Below are positions 53,039 through 60,828 of a stretch of DNA of 64,000 bases, in pieces. The stretch is taken from NCBI RefSeq assembly GCF_014334735.1, contig NZ_CP060587.1, positions 62,001 through 126,000 on the forward strand. The letters run 5' to 3'. Within the stretch, counting starts at the first letter, position 1; the number at the start of each line of letters is the position of its first letter. The notes below the pieces were generated by a model. It worked only from the letters and a program-made list of their open reading frames with translations. It was not told where the DNA came from and searched no databases. Both the position numbers and the translations under genes were made by a program. This DNA comes from Aeromicrobium senzhongii. GTDB taxonomy: Bacteria > Actinomycetota > Actinomycetes > Propionibacteriales > Nocardioidaceae.

Positions 53039-55900
53039 CCAGGCGGTCGCCGTGCTGCCGGTTTCGGCCAGAGCCGCGTCGTCCTGAGCCTGCTTTGCGG
53101 TTGCCTCGGAGTCGTCCGCATGGTCCGTGGGCTCGTCGACGGCGACGGGCAGCGGCTCGACCTCGATCAGCAGGGTCGAGGTCGCTCCGTCGGTGTGTGT
53201 CGCGGTGATGGTGTGCGGTGACGCGTGCGGGAACGTGATCCGGTTGCCGGCGATGACGTCGGTCGGGACGGAGCTGGTGAAGGTCACGTCGTCGGTGACG
53301 TCGCCGAGGGCGTTGCCGAACCGGTCGGTGCCGGTCACCGTCACGACGATGGTGTCGCCCTGGCGAGCTGCGCCGGTGAAGCCCACTTCCATGCCGTCGA
53401 CCTCGCCGAGGACGACCGCGACGTCCACCAGGAGGGTGGCGACGGTGCCGTTCGTGTGCGTCGCGGTGATGGTCCGCTTGCCGGCCTTGGTGAAGGAGAC
53501 CTCGTCGCCGTCGATGACGTCGGAGGCGATGGAGCTGGTGAAGGTCACGTCGCCGGTGACGTCACCGAGGTCGTTGTTGAAGCGATCGGTGCCGGTGGCC
53601 GTCAAGGTGATCGTCTCGCCCTGGGCAGGAGTGCCGGTGGAGGCGAGATCCAACGTGACGACCTCGTCCAGGACGACGGCGACGTTGATCGCGAGCGTGG
53701 CGGTGGTGCCGTTGGAGTGGGTTGCGGTGACGATTCGGGTCCCTGCCTCGGTGAAGGAGACCTGGTCGCCGTCGATCACGTCGGAGGCGATGGAGCTGGT
53801 GAAGGTCACGTCGCCGGTGACGTCGCCCAGGTCGTTGCCGAACCGGTCGGTGCCGGTTGCGGTGAGGGTGATGGTTTCGCCTTGGGCAGCGGTGCCGGTG
53901 AGGTCGAGGGTGATGGCGGCGACTGGTCCGGGCTCGACGGTGAAGTCGAGGGTGGCGGTATAGGAGTGGCCGTCGATGGTGGTCGTGGCGGTGATGGTGC
54001 CGGTGCCGGCAGTGGTGCCGGTGAGGACCCAGGTGCTGTCGTCGTGGGTGAGGGCGACGCCTGCGGGGATGTCGATGGTCCAGTCGTCGGGGTCGATGCT
54101 CACCAGGTCGCCGTCGCCGTTGGTCAAGGTGAGGTCAACGGTGGTGGGTCGGCCAGCGGTGATGGTGATGGTGGTCCGGTCGAACGCGGCTGTTCCGGTG
54201 GTCCAGGTGGGGGTGAGTTCGATGGTGACGGGGTCGCCGGTGGTGCTGGTTCCGGGCAGCGGGGTGGTGTTGGTGAAGGGTGCGTCGGCGTGGGTCCAGC
54301 CGGCGAAGGAGTCGGCGCCTCTGGTGGGGGTGGCGGGCAGGGTGCGGTGGCCTGCCTGGACGGTCGGGCCGTAGACGGTGACGGTGCCCGTGGAGGCGGT
54401 CACGGTGTAGTGGTGGCCCGTGATGTCGATGGCGTTGGCGACGTCCGTCAGGGCGATGACGCCGTTGTTGGTGATGGTTCCGGTTCCGGTGAGTGATGCG
54501 CCGGTGGTGGGGGTGTCGTCGCTGCCGATGAGCTGGCCGGTGGCGCCGATGGTGATGTCGAGCCCGGAGGTGTTCAGCGCTCCGGTTGGGACGGCGAGTG
54601 TTCCGTCGATGGTGATGGCCAGCGGTGTGGCTGGGACTGGGGTGCCGGTGTGTCCCACGGCGGTGGCCGCGGTGGCTCCGCCGATTGCTGTGACGTGGGC
54701 GTCGGTACCGATCTCGATCGGCAGGGGCGTCGAGTTTCTGTGGGATCCGATCGCGCCGGCCTCTCCGAATCCTCGGGCTTTCACGGTGCCCCCGGTGATC
54801 ACGATCGCACCACTGCTGACGCCACCGGGGGTAGCGCCGATGGCCACCGCCGTCCCATTGGTCCGGGCGTCTACGGTGCCGCCGTTGATGGTGATGGTGC
54901 CTGCCGCACCAGAGTTGCCTCCGCCGATGGCGGCGCCGTACGAGTCGGTTCCGGTGGTGGCGTCTACGGTGCCGCCGTTGATGGTGATGGTGCCTGCCGC
55001 ACCAGAGTTGCCTCCGCCGATGGCGGCGCCGTACGAGTCGGTTCCGGTGGTGGCGTCTACGGTGCCGCCGTTGATGGTGATGGTGCCTGCCGCACCAGAG
55101 TTGCCTCCGCCGATGGCGGCGCCGCTCGAGTCGGTTCCGGTGGTGGCGTCCACGGTGCCGCCGTTGATGGTGACGGTGCCGCCCGACTGGTTGTAGCCTC
55201 CGCCGATGGCGGCGGCGTAGGAGTTGTTTCCGGTGGTGGCCTCCACGGTGCCGCCGTCGATCACCAGAGTTGCGCCCGGCGTTTGAATACCGGCAGCCAT
55301 GATGTTCTCGGGGGAGGTGGAGAGGACACCGCCTTCGGTGGTGTCGTCGATGGTGAACGTCTTGCCTCGGTTGATCATTACACCGGCGACGTCGAGTTCG
55401 TGGCCGGACAGGTCGAGGGTGACATCACAGTTGACCGTCAGTGCCGGGCTGACGATGTCGGCGGCCAGGCGGACGGTGGCGTCGGTGCAAGAGGTCAGCG
55501 CGGTCGCGAGGGCGGTCGCAGAGGAGACACTGGACGCCGGGGCCAGATCACTGGGGACCGCTCGCCCATCGGTCGATCCGTCGCCGAGGTCGGTGTCCCC
55601 CTCGACCAGTCCATCCGCGCGAGTCCAGCCGAGGAATGACAAACCTGCGCGGGTCGCCGCCGGCAGTGCCTGGTCGGCCTTGGACGGGGAGTCGGTTGCC
55701 GTGGCGGGTTCGGGCTCGGTGGTGTTTGGCGAGTCCGTGGGCTTGGCCGTCGGCTCTGCCTCGAGGGCGGTGGCCGGGGCGTCGGCCGGCGAGACCGTCA
55801 TCGGCGGAAATGCGGGTCCCTCGTCTGCGACGGCCGGGGTTGAGATCCCGATGAACGCTGCGGCGATGAGTGAAGCAAGCAGACGGGACCAGACAAGCAC
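52970..55900 (-). CDS. Sortase-type cell-surface protein with beta-helix-like and Ig-like repeats
   Basis: The 976-residue protein starts at GTG 55900 (GGAG 6 bp upstream). Signal peptide cleavage is predicted after PAVA (residue 25). A Pro/Thr/Ser-rich linker follows, then a GLSFLGWTRADG repeat like the Listeria-Bacteroides type. Residues ~130-430 have beta-helix-like GGGTVTING-type turns, including a 31-residue repeat (~250-345). A second FAGW segment comes near 510-560, then three Ig-like ~86-residue repeats (~660-915). The C-terminus has LAETG (944), a membrane helix and RRARRR, a class E-type sortase signal. It is probably an adhesin or surface-layer protein; no partner is near. Confidence 0.85.
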   Translation of the reverse strand: MLVWSRLLASLIAAAFIGISTPAVADEGPAFPPMTVSPADAPATALEAEPTAKPTDSPNTTEPEPATATDSPSKADQALPAATRAGLSFLGWTRADGLVEGDTDLGDGSTDGRAVPSDLAPASSVSSATALATALTSCTDATVRLAADIVSPALTVNCDVTLDLSGHELDVAGVMINRGKTFTIDDTTEGGVLSTSPENIMAAGIQTPGATLVIDGGTVEATTGNNSYAAAIGGGYNQSGGTVTINGGTVDATTGTDSSGAAIGGGNSGAAGTITINGGTVDATTGTDSYGAAIGGGNSGAAGTITINGGTVDATTGTDSYGAAIGGGNSGAAGTITINGGTVDARTNGTAVAIGATPGGVSSGAIVITGGTVKARGFGEAGAIGSHRNSTPLPIEIGTDAHVTAIGGATAATAVGHTGTPVPATPLAITIDGTLAVPTGALNTSGLDITIGATGQLIGSDDTPTTGASLTGTGTITNNGVIALTDVANAIDITGHHYTVTASTGTVTVYGPTVQAGHRTLPATPTRGADSFAGWTHADAPFTNTTPLPGTSTTGDPVTIELTPTWTTGTAAFDRTTITITAGRPTTVDLTLTNGDGDLVSIDPDDWTIDIPAGVALTHDDSTWVLTGTTAGTGTITATTTIDGHSYTATLDFTVEPGPVAAITLDLTGTAAQGETITLTATGTDRFGNDLGDVTGDVTFTSSIASDVIDGDQVSFTEAGTRIVTATHSNGTTATLAINVAVVLDEVVTLDLASTGTPAQGETITLTATGTDRFNNDLGDVTGDVTFTSSIASDVIDGDEVSFTKAGKRTITATHTNGTVATLLVDVAVVLGEVDGMEVGFTGAARQGDTIVVTVTGTDRFGNALGDVTDDVTFTSSVPTDVIAGNRITFPHASPHTITATHTDGATSTLLIEVEPLPVAVDEPTDHADDSEATAKQAQDDAALAETGSTATAWWFACGLALLLAGVGTTRRARRR
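53160..53920. repeat. Three tandem Ig-like repeats (about 258 bp each)
   Basis: The coding DNA repeats with a 258-bp period, three units, each encoding about 86 residues with QGETITLTATGTDRF and DVTFTSSIASDV cores. The two upstream (N-terminal) units are nearly identical; the third (C-terminal) is more diverged. Such units can gain or lose copies by recombination. Confidence 0.85.
54869..55147. repeat. Three near-identical 93-bp tandem repeats
   Basis: Units begin at 54869, 54962 and 55055 with a strict 93-bp period. A fourth, degenerate unit begins at 55148. Each encodes 31 residues of the beta-helix (TINGGTVDATTGTDSYGAAI and the GGG turn). Differences between units are only a few bases, so the array is recent or kept alike by gene conversion. 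Confidence 0.92.
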
Positions 55901-56064
55901 GCGAAACTCCGACCATGTCGATGACTCCCCGAATCTCGCCAAGGCTACGGGATTTGGTCCGCGATGTGTACCAATGGCGTGTCGCGGACATGTCCCTTCT
56001 GCGCGTCTGCGGTGCAGGTACGGGGCCTGAGGCACGCGGTAAGAGTGCTCTGGAGCGATGCTGA
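55901..56064. other. Upstream region of the surface-protein gene
   Basis: No gene is seen in these ~165 bp. The palindrome GGACATGTCC (55986-55995) and the flanking GTGTCGCG look like the end region of an IS481-type element, but I cannot define an IR pair. The promoter for the minus-strand surface gene must lie here. Confidence 0.4.
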
Positions 56065-56271
56065 CCGCCCTACCGGCCCCAGACCAACGGCAAGGTCGAA
56101 CGGTTCAACCGGACCCTGGCCGCCGAATGGGCCTACGCCGAGATCTACTACTCCGACACTGCTCGCGCAGCGACCTACGATGCCTGGCTCCATCACTACA
56201 ATCACCACCGACCCCACACCGGCATCGGCGAATCAACTCCGTCAGACCGCGTTCACCACCTCACGAGGTAG
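56065..56271 (+). mobile_element. IS481-type transposase fragment
   Basis: The frame from 56065 reads YRPQTNGKVERFNRTLAAEW, then WLHHYNHHRPHTGIG, which is the C-terminal end of the DDE integrase core of IS481-family transposases, including the catalytic Glu region (VERFNR). Upstream the frame hits a stop at 56062-56064, so the N-terminal two thirds are missing. At the 3' end the family-like part stops at about 56264 where a 25-bp copy of another gene begins. It cannot encode an active enzyme. Confidence 0.85.
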
Positions 56272-56289
56272 ACGTCGTGGCGCGCGCCG
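56265..56289. repeat. 25-bp copy shared with the alpha/beta hydrolase gene
   Basis: The 25 bases starting GAGGTAGACGTCGTGG are identical, in the same orientation, to 57238-57262 inside the hydrolase gene. Here they join the transposase fragment to the 83-bp repeat and overlap the latter by 7 bp. Such a match is far beyond chance. Confidence 0.85.
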
Positions 56290-56365
56290 ACAGTGGTCAT
56301 CGGCGCCGCGCACGTCTCGTCGTGCCGACACCGGCGAGCAGGAGCGCCAGACCGCACGCGAACCA
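56283..56365. repeat. 83-bp direct repeat, copy 2 (orphan surface-protein end)
   Basis: Identical to 52956-53038. On the minus strand it would encode the membrane anchor WFACGLALLLAG and the TTRRARRR tail, but no open frame leads into it. It is a relic of a second surface-protein gene or of a duplication. 56366-56450, up to the next gene, holds nothing recognisable. Confidence 0.9.
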
Positions 56366-56450
56366 GGATCTCCGAGATGGATCAGCTCCCCCGAGCGTCG
56401 GCGATCTTACTACCGCGGTCGGAAGAGCTGTCACCTGCGTCACATGCGGC

Positions 56451-57047
56451 TCACGCTCCCCGCAGGAGCGAGACCACGGCTGCCAGGTCGCTCACGACGT
56501 GGTCGGCTCCGGCGTCGCGCAGCTCCTCGGCCGAGCACGGCCCCGACGGGACGGCGATGCCGGTGACTCCGGCGATGCGCGCGGCGTCCATGTCGTGCAC
56601 GTGGTCGCCGATGTAGGTGTCGGCGGACTCGCGCACCAGCACCTCGGCCTTCTGCTCGCGCCAGGCGTCGCCGATGACCGCGTCGTACGGCAGGCCGAGG
56701 TGGTCGAGGTGCAGCGCGGCGTTGTCGCCGGCCTTGGCGGTGATGACGATCGCGCGTCCGAGCTCGCGGGCGGCCGTGAGCACCTCGGCGGCGCCGGGCA
56801 TCGCGAGGACCCGGGGGATCGCGATCTCGGGGTACATGGCGCGGTACCGGGTGAACATCTCGGGCACGGCCTCGGCCGGGAACCAGTGCTCCAGCTCCCA
56901 GGTCAGCGGAGGACCGAGTCGCGACACCGCCAGCTCGGCGTCGATGAACACGCCCGTCTGACGCGAGAGCTCCTCGTACACGGCGCGGATCCCCGGACGC
57001 GAGTCGATCAGCGTCATGTCCAGGTCGAACCCGATGGTGCGGCTCAT
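56451..57047 (-). CDS. HAD family hydrolase (phosphoglycolate phosphatase-like)
   Basis: The 198-residue protein has motif I FDLDMTLIDS, a small helical cap, motif II VITAKAGDN, Lys in REQKAEVL, and motif IV YIGDHVHDMDAA. These belong to the subfamily IA HAD phosphatases such as Gph. DMT in place of DGT in motif I is a known variant. Start ATG 57047. Its substrate is unknown. A 23-bp-arm palindrome lies 16 bp upstream of the start, leaving little room for a separate promoter. Confidence 0.88.
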   Translation of the reverse strand: MSRTIGFDLDMTLIDSRPGIRAVYEELSRQTGVFIDAELAVSRLGPPLTWELEHWFPAEAVPEMFTRYRAMYPEIAIPRVLAMPGAAEVLTAARELGRAIVITAKAGDNAALHLDHLGLPYDAVIGDAWREQKAEVLVRESADTYIGDHVHDMDAARIAGVTGIAVPSGPCSAEELRDAGADHVVSDLAAVVSLLRGA

Positions 57048-57062
57048 GGCGCCACCCCACCT

Positions 57063-57127
57063 CCCACTTTTGGAAACGGATTCACGTGCATCGGCCGAAT
57101 CGAGGTGAATCCGTTTCCAAAAGTGGG
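57063..57127. repeat. Family C palindrome between hydrolase and HAD genes (65 bp)
   Basis: Perfect 23-bp arms (57063-57085 and 57105-57127) beginning CCCACTTTTGGAAACGG, with a 19-nt loop that contains the small palindrome TCGGCCGA. Weaker pairing continues outside (CCACCCC with GGGGTGGGG). It differs in sequence from families A and B. No second copy is seen here. Confidence 0.88.
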
Positions 57128-57168
57128 CAGGGGTGGGGCCAGCCGGGCCGCCGCGGCCCACGGAGTGC

Positions 57169-58146
57169 TCACGGGATCCAGCGGTCGAGCCACTCCGCGG
57201 TCAGGCGATACGCCTCGGCCCGCGGCTCGTCGTTCGAGAGGTAGACGTCGTGGCGCGCGCCGTGAACCGGCAGGGACGTGACCGCGTCGCCGAGACACCC
57301 GGACCAGCGCACGATCTGCCGCACGTCGAGCACGGCGTCGGAGGTGTCGGTCTTGGCGTGGTGGTTGCGGCTGAACCACGTGCGGTGCGACCGCAGCACG
57401 AGCGACGGCACGCCGATGTCCAGGCCGCGGTGCAGCTGGGCGTGACCGCGCCGCACGGCTCCCATCCAGCCGTACGTCACCGGGAAGCCCTCCAGCGGCT
57501 TCCACGCGATGTCGTAGTCCCACTGGCCGCCGCGGGACGAGTGCAGGCTCGCTCCGTAAGAGTCGGTGAAGGGCAGCTTCATCCGGTCGAGAGGCCGAGC
57601 CTTCGCCACGCTGCGGACGACCGTCGTGCCCACCGTGCGCATCCACGCCGGCCCTTGCAGGTCGAACCACGGGCTGTTGAGCACTATCCCGGCGATGCCG
57701 CGGGCGCGCGTGCCACCGGGCAGGAGGTTCATCCGATCGAGCCACAGGGGCAGGACCAGGCCGCCGGTCGAGTGCGCCGAGAGCACGATCGGCACGTCCG
57801 GCACCTCGGAGCGGACGATGCGCAGCGCCTCGTCGAGCTCGGCGTCGTAGAGGGACAGGTCCGAGACGAAGTGAGGCGTCTGCCCCTCGTCCAGCGAGCG
57901 GCCGCACTTGCGCAGGTCGAGCGAGTAGAAGGCGTAGCCGCGATCGGCATAGAACTCGGCCAGCTCGGTCTGGAAGAAGTAGTCGGAGAACCCGTGGACG
58001 TAGATGACGGCGGCCCGCGGCTCGCCCTCGAACCGGCGGCGGACGAGCGTCGCGCGGATGGCGCCCTCGCCGTCGGGGTCGGTGCCCAGGTCCAGCGTGA
58101 GCTGCTCGTACGGGTCCTGGAGGATGTCCTCGATCCAGCCGGTCAT
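57169..58146 (-). CDS. Alpha/beta hydrolase, monoacylglycerol lipase-like
   Basis: The 325-residue protein has the oxyanion region VIYVHGFSDYFFQT, the nucleophile elbow LSAHSTGGLVLPLW with Ser in HSTGG, a central Trp/Tyr-rich cap, and the C-terminal catalytic His in VHGARHDVYLS, preceded by the Asp region TSDAVLD. This is the serine-hydrolase layout of lysophospholipase or monoacylglycerol lipases. No signal peptide is seen. Start ATG 58146. The segment 57238-57262 of this gene is duplicated at 56265. Confidence 0.85.
   Translation of the reverse strand: MTGWIEDILQDPYEQLTLDLGTDPDGEGAIRATLVRRRFEGEPRAAVIYVHGFSDYFFQTELAEFYADRGYAFYSLDLRKCGRSLDEGQTPHFVSDLSLYDAELDEALRIVRSEVPDVPIVLSAHSTGGLVLPLWLDRMNLLPGGTRARGIAGIVLNSPWFDLQGPAWMRTVGTTVVRSVAKARPLDRMKLPFTDSYGASLHSSRGGQWDYDIAWKPLEGFPVTYGWMGAVRRGHAQLHRGLDIGVPSLVLRSHRTWFSRNHHAKTDTSDAVLDVRQIVRWSGCLGDAVTSLPVHGARHDVYLSNDEPRAEAYRLTAEWLDRWIP
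57238..57262. repeat. 25-bp source copy inside the hydrolase gene
   Basis: This piece of the hydrolase coding sequence (encoding part of GARHDVYLS on the minus strand) is the likely origin of the identical 25 bp at 56265-56289, since here it is part of a conserved, intact gene. Confidence 0.85.
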
Positions 58147-58294
58147 GGTGCTCCTTGCGACGTCCGTTGGCGCCCCCAGCGTAGGCGGCGAACGGCACGA
58201 GCACCGCTCGTCCTCATAATCGCCCGTCCGGGCCCGGGCCGTGATTAGACTCCGAATCGACCGGCCCGCCGGTCCCTTCATCCGGGAGAGAACC

Positions 58295-59368
58295 ATGAAT
58301 CGTCCGTACCGACGTCTCGTCCTGGCAGCGGTCTCCGCCGTCGCCGTTCTCGGTGCCGGAGCGCTCACGGCGCCCGCCGCCCAGGCGGCCGGCCCGGACG
58401 CCCCGATCCTGAAGAAGTGGGCCAATCCGGGTGTGGCCAAGCTGCCGTCGGGCGGGTACGTCATGACCCACACGACCTCGTGGAACAAGCCGGGCGCCTT
58501 CGCCACGGCTCCGCAGCCGAACGGTCCGTGGAAGCGCACCGGCACGACGCTGCTGACCGGCACGCCGGCATGGGCCAAGTCCGCCAAGCAGAAGCGCTCG
58601 GTGTGGGCCCCGTCGATCATCCGGGGCACCAACGGCCGGTGGGTGCTGTTCTACTCGGCGCTGGTCCCCGGTCGCGGCTCGCAACGCTGCATCGGCACGG
58701 GCACGTCGACCCGTCCCACGGGCCCCTTCGTCCCGGACGCGCGCCCGCTGTCGTGCTTCAAGGGCAGCGGCACCAAGCCCAAGGACCTGATTCCCAACGA
58801 GGGCACCACGAGCCTGATCGACGCCACCCCCGCCGTGGTGAACGGCCAGACCGTGCTGACCTACAAGACGTCGCACGGGTACACCAAGAACGGCAAGAAG
58901 TACTGGCACACGACGATCCGGATGGTGGCGCTGAACCCGGCCCGGCCGAACCAGCTCATCGCCAATCCGGTGAACCGGAACGGACGCAGCGTCCAGCTGA
59001 CCAGCAAGCGCCACCGGTACATCGAGGAGAACCCCTCCTTGATCCACCGCGGCGGCAAGTACGTGCTGTTCACGTCCTGGGGCTGGTACGGCACGCACGA
59101 CCGGTACTGGACGCAGTCGCGCACCAACCGGAGCCTGTGGACCGGCTGGCCCACGACGGCGCGCCGGGTGACCTTCCCGGCGGGCACGAACACGTGGGGC
59201 CAGGGCAACGCCCAGGCGATCGCCATCTCGCCGGGCACGTGGGTGCTGTTCTGGAACGGGCAGGAGCCCGGGTTCAAGCGCGGACAGGGGCCCAAGCACC
59301 TCTACGTCGGCAAGCTGGGCTGGAAGAACGGGCATCCGGTCGTCAGCAAGGTGCTCAAGCGGCGGTGA
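58295..59368 (+). CDS. Secreted GH43-like glycoside hydrolase
   Basis: The 357-residue protein has a signal peptide (RRLVLAAVSAVAVLGAGALT, then APAAQAA for cleavage at about residue 32). The mature part looks like the five-bladed propeller of GH43: WAPSIIRGTNGRWVLFYSA (first blades), SLIDATPAVVNG (place of the pKa-tuning Asp), and IEENPSLIHRGGKYVLFTSW (place of the catalytic acid Glu). At the first blade, where DPSV with the catalytic base Asp is usual, the protein has ANPGV. Activity is thus uncertain. ATG 58295 has GGGAGAG upstream. GH43 enzymes act on arabinose- or xylose-containing glycans. Confidence 0.75.
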   Translation: MNRPYRRLVLAAVSAVAVLGAGALTAPAAQAAGPDAPILKKWANPGVAKLPSGGYVMTHTTSWNKPGAFATAPQPNGPWKRTGTTLLTGTPAWAKSAKQKRSVWAPSIIRGTNGRWVLFYSALVPGRGSQRCIGTGTSTRPTGPFVPDARPLSCFKGSGTKPKDLIPNEGTTSLIDATPAVVNGQTVLTYKTSHGYTKNGKKYWHTTIRMVALNPARPNQLIANPVNRNGRSVQLTSKRHRYIEENPSLIHRGGKYVLFTSWGWYGTHDRYWTQSRTNRSLWTGWPTTARRVTFPAGTNTWGQGNAQAIAISPGTWVLFWNGQEPGFKRGQGPKHLYVGKLGWKNGHPVVSKVLKRR

Positions 59369-59415
59369 TCCCGGCGCGCTGAGGCGCGTACGGAAGGAGA
59401 CCGGACCGAGGCCCT

Positions 59416-59448
59416 GTCCACCGTTCCGTGTCGTCCGACATGGTGGAC
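59416..59448 (+). other. Leader hairpin overlapping the ribosome-binding region of the ThrE-like gene
   Basis: GTCCACC (59416-59422) and GGTGGAC (59442-59448) pair, enclosing a smaller stem TGTCG-TC-CGACA. The right arm ends 2 bp before ATG 59451 and covers the only purine-rich stretch that could be the ribosome-binding site. It could control translation or be a protein site. Confidence 0.45.
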
Positions 59449-59450
59449 CC

Positions 59451-60758
59451 ATGAGTAGTTCGGCACCTCAGACGTTGAGGATCATGGACTTCGCCCTCCG
59501 GGTCGGGGAGATGTTGCTGTCCAACGGTGCCGGAACGGCCGACGTCTCGGCCACGATGTCGTCGATCTGCCACCATCTGGGACTGCGCGGTACCTACGTC
59601 GATGTCACCCACATCATGCTGACGATGGTCCACGACCAGGAGCTCGACGAGCCGCCGCTGCTGCTGCGCCGCAACGTCGTGCGCCGCGAGACCGACTTCG
59701 AGGACGTCACCGCCGTCGACCGGCTGGTGGCCGAGCTGCTCGCGAACGAGATCGATCTCGACGAGGCGCGCTCGCGTCTCTCGGCGATCGCCACGAGCGG
59801 CCACGCGCGACCTCGCGCGATCGTGATCGGGTCCTCGGGCCTGGTCGGCGCGGGCGTGGCCCTGATGCTGGGCGGCGGGTTCTTCGTCAGCCTCACCGCC
59901 TTCGTCGCGGCCGTCGCCATCGAGCTGCTCCGGCGACTGCTCGAGGTGCGCCGGCTGCCCGACTTCTACATCCAGGTCGTCGGCGGGCTCTGTGCCTCGC
60001 TGATCGCCGTGTCCGCGGCGGCGCTCTCGCTGCCCGCGCCGCCGTCGCTGGTCATCGCGGCCAACATCGTCGTGCTGCTGGCCGGACTGGGCCTCATGGG
60101 CGCGATCCAGGACGCCCTGACGGGCTACCACCTCACGGCCGTGGCGCGGCTGCTCGAGGTCCTGCTGGCCACCGCCGGCATCGTGGCGGGCGTCAGCGGT
60201 GGCCTGATGGTGGGCCGGATGCTCGGTGTCGACCTCGGCTCGGGCACCGTCTGGCCGGATATGTCGTACCTGCCGTACGTGACGATCGGCGCGGGCGTCG
60301 CCGCCGCCGGCTTCGCGGTCCAGTCGTACGCGCCGTGGTCCTCCGTGCCGGCGATCGCCGTGATCGGAGCGGCCGCCGGCGCCCTGGCGTCGGCCCTCGT
60401 GCAGAACGGGCTCGACCGGCCGTGGGGCGCGGCGATCGCGGCGTTCGTCATCGGTGTGGTCAGCTATCCCGCATCGCGCTGGCTGCGGGTCCCGGCTCTG
60501 GTGATGGTCGTCCCGGCCATCGTGCCGTTGCTGCCGGGTCTGACGATCTACCGCTCGCTGGCCCAGCTGGCCGAGGAGAACCTCTCGGGCATCTCCTCGG
60601 GCATCACCGCGTCGGCCGTGGCCGTGGCTCTGGCCGCTGGCGTGATCCTGGGCGAGTACGCCGCCCAGCCACTCGGACGCGAGACCCGACGGCTCGAGCG
60701 CAGGCTGTCCGGCCCCCGCCTCGTGGGCCCGTTCCGCGCCAAGTCGCGACGCAAGTGA
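59451..60758 (+). CDS. ThrE family threonine/serine exporter
   Basis: The 435-residue protein has the cytoplasmic N-terminal domain of the ThrE/DUF1212 family (LRVGEMLLSNGAGTADVSAT; YVDVTHIMLT) over residues ~1-130. About ten helices follow in two parts, the second being the ThrE_2 (DUF3815-like) half (LRVPALVMVVPAIVPLLPGL, YRSLAQLAEEN). Corynebacterium ThrE exports threonine and serine using the proton gradient. Length and order match. The basic C-terminus is cytoplasmic. Confidence 0.9.
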   Translation: MSSSAPQTLRIMDFALRVGEMLLSNGAGTADVSATMSSICHHLGLRGTYVDVTHIMLTMVHDQELDEPPLLLRRNVVRRETDFEDVTAVDRLVAELLANEIDLDEARSRLSAIATSGHARPRAIVIGSSGLVGAGVALMLGGGFFVSLTAFVAAVAIELLRRLLEVRRLPDFYIQVVGGLCASLIAVSAAALSLPAPPSLVIAANIVVLLAGLGLMGAIQDALTGYHLTAVARLLEVLLATAGIVAGVSGGLMVGRMLGVDLGSGTVWPDMSYLPYVTIGAGVAAAGFAVQSYAPWSSVPAIAVIGAAAGALASALVQNGLDRPWGAAIAAFVIGVVSYPASRWLRVPALVMVVPAIVPLLPGLTIYRSLAQLAEENLSGISSGITASAVAVALAAGVILGEYAAQPLGRETRRLERRLSGPRLVGPFRAKSRRK

Positions 60759-60798
60759 CTCGCTGGTGTCAACGGGAGTTGCACAGTATTCTCACCGG

Positions 60799-60812
60799 TA
60801 AGCAAGCGCTTA
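60799..60812. promoter_or_regulatory. Possible operator upstream of the acyl-CoA dehydrogenase pair
   Basis: TAAGCAAGCGCTTA has 5-bp inverted arms and an AAGCGCTT core. It lies 17 bp before the start of the first dehydrogenase. Similar AAGC/GCTT motifs precede fatty-acid genes regulated by TetR proteins, but no regulator gene is adjacent. Confidence 0.4.
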
Positions 60813-60828
60813 GTGCGAAGGGGCACTC

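Noticed and set aside
54869..55260. CRISPR-like array
   Set aside because: The repeats are contiguous 93-bp units without unique spacers and lie in frame inside a protein-coding gene.
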